A DNA stretch of 7,600 nt from NCBI GenBank assembly GCA_937899365.1, contig CALBPH010000239.1:1-7600 (forward strand). The letters run 5' to 3'. Every line of letters starts with the position of its first letter. The first letter of the stretch is position 1. Below are positions 6,538 through 7,600 of this stretch, one piece after another. Source of the DNA: an uncultured Leptolyngbya sp. Its GTDB lineage: Bacteria; Cyanobacteriota; Cyanobacteriia; Phormidesmidales; Phormidesmidaceae. Made by a program: the position numbers and the translations under genes. The notes beneath the pieces are model-generated. The model had not been told where the DNA came from. It saw nothing but the letters and a program-made list of their open reading frames with translations, and did no database searches.

Positions 6538-7600
6538 TTGAGTATATTCGTCACGCTAGAGCCGTCTTTACGGCGGAACTTAGTGGCAATGTTTGTGGCT
6601 GGTTTGTGTTTTTGGGCAGGGTTAGCGGGACTGTTGCCTGCGCTGCCTTTATATATTGAGCAGTTTGGAGCCAATGGTCAGCAGATTGGTTTGGTGATGG
6701 CAAGTTTTGCTATTGGTCTTTTGACAATGCGGCCTTTGATGGCTCGGATGACTGATGAGCAGGGTCGGAAGCCCGTTTTGATTATTGGTCTTTTGGCGCT
6801 TGCGATCGCACCCTTACTGTATTGGTTAGTGCCGTTGAAGCCTTCGATCACCTGCGAAATATCCTTAGTGGGTCATCGTTGGCTAATACAGTCGCCCATC
6901 GTCTTGATGATGGTATTTAGGGCATTTCATGGTCTGAGCATTGCCTCTTTTGTGACAGCCTACAGCGCTCTGGTCGCTGACTTGGCCCCACCTAACCAGC
7001 GGGGTGAGCTGATTGGATATATGAGTTTAGTGAACCCCATTGGCATGGCGATCGGCCCTGCTCTGGGGGGATATTTGCAAGCGGGCTCAGGCTTTACCCA
7101 TGTCTTTGTCTTGATGGCAATGCTGGGGATGATTGGGGTGGGCTGTGCCATTACGATTACGGAACCCAAGCGTGAGGTGGTCAACGTACGTCGCAAGGCG
7201 GCTTTTTGGTCACTGTTATGGATGCCAGCGGTACGGATACCGGCCGTAATGCTGTTGTTAGTTGGGCTGGCGTTTGGCGGGTTGGCAACATTTGTCCCGC
7301 TCTATGCTCGAGAATCAAACTTTGCACTTAATATTGGTCTAATTTATACGGCGTCTGCCCTGGCAAGCTTTGGTATTCGTCTCTTGGTAGGGCGAGCCTC
7401 TGATCGTTACGGTCGTGGACCGTTTATTACTCTGGGGTTGATGTTTTATACGGTTTCCATGATTGCCCTGTGGTTAGCTCACAGCGAATCTGCGGTGCTC
7501 TTGGCGGCGGCGGTGCAAGGGATGGGGGGTGGCATGCTGATTCCCATGGTGGCAGCCCTTATGGCCGATCGTTCAACATCCGCCGATCGCGGCTTGATGT
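6538..7600 (+). CDS. MFS transporter, C-terminus beyond the window
   Basis: The visible 354 codons encode a hydrophobic polytopic protein of the major facilitator superfamily, a secondary transporter of the inner membrane. It has a motif-A loop after the second helix (MTDEQGRK, with D73, G76, R77), a motif-C-like GMAIGPALGG at 169-178, and the second-half motif-A copy GRASDRYGR at 285-293, as in drug-efflux DHA1-type members. About 40-70 residues of a usual 400-420 are missing at the right edge. The loop between helices 3 and 4 (about 99-120) is longer and more polar than usual. The start is inferred as TTG 6538: GGAG at 6526-6529 lies 8 nt upstream, an in-frame TGA sits at 6496-6498, and no ATG occurs in frame before Met18 (6589). 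Substrate cannot be read from the sequence; proton-coupled export is the family's usual mode. Confidence 0.88.
   Translation, partial: MSIFVTLEPSLRRNLVAMFVAGLCFWAGLAGLLPALPLYIEQFGANGQQIGLVMASFAIGLLTMRPLMARMTDEQGRKPVLIIGLLALAIAPLLYWLVPLKPSITCEISLVGHRWLIQSPIVLMMVFRAFHGLSIASFVTAYSALVADLAPPNQRGELIGYMSLVNPIGMAIGPALGGYLQAGSGFTHVFVLMAMLGMIGVGCAITITEPKREVVNVRRKAAFWSLLWMPAVRIPAVMLLLVGLAFGGLATFVPLYARESNFALNIGLIYTASALASFGIRLLVGRASDRYGRGPFITLGLMFYTVSMIALWLAHSESAVLLAAAVQGMGGGMLIPMVAALMADRSTSADRGLM
6802..6809. repeat. HIP1 octamer
   Basis: GCGATCGC is the highly iterated palindrome typical of many cyanobacterial genomes. This is the only exact copy I find in the window, inside the MFS gene. It supports a cyanobacterial host but is weak evidence alone. 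Confidence 0.7.

Overview
The window most likely comes from a cyanobacterium. The evidence is the architecture of the central gene (TIR modules, a membrane-anchor-like helix, the alpha-helical linker that usually precedes cyanobacterial WD40 arrays, then a long WD40 array), one copy of the cyanobacterial HIP1 octamer GCGATCGC (6802-6809), and protein families that are common there. Genus cannot be fixed from the sequence alone.

Layout. (1) 5-802, minus: a complete stand-alone SLOG-fold protein of the prokaryotic LSDAT type, related to the TRPM N-terminal nucleotide-sensing domain. (2) 803-1392: a divergent, AT-rich intergenic region of about 590 bp with several inverted repeats and no convincing gene. 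(3) 1393-5304, plus: a 1303-residue TIR-TIR-TM-WD40 protein, the centre of the window. (4) 5305-5441: a short convergent gap with overlapping inverted repeats. (5) 5442-5609, minus: a previously easy-to-miss 55-residue protein with a signal peptide and two cysteines. (6) 5610-5885: a gap with a 12-bp palindrome and a 12-bp direct repeat. (7) 5886-6395, minus: a DUF1643 protein. (8) 6396-6537: a divergent promoter region with a 12-bp palindrome. (9) 6538-7600, plus: an MFS transporter cut by the right edge.

How the genes may work together. TIR domains cleave NAD+ and can make ADP-ribose-derived signals, and SLOG/LSDAT domains are proposed or shown to bind such nucleotides (ThsB and ThsA in Thoeris). 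A TIR enzyme fused to a large WD40 sensor, divergent from a stand-alone SLOG protein, is therefore a plausible Thoeris-like sensing and signalling pair in an arrangement that I do not recognise as a named system. The TIR protein carries the TIR plus helical-linker module twice. The first TIR has lost the catalytic glutamate (Gln116) and the second keeps it (Glu320), which suggests one regulatory and one catalytic copy. No effector domain is visible in the SLOG protein, so any effector must be the SLOG protein itself, the TIR NADase activity, or a gene beyond the left edge. The DUF1643, small exported and MFS genes show no clear functional tie to that pair.
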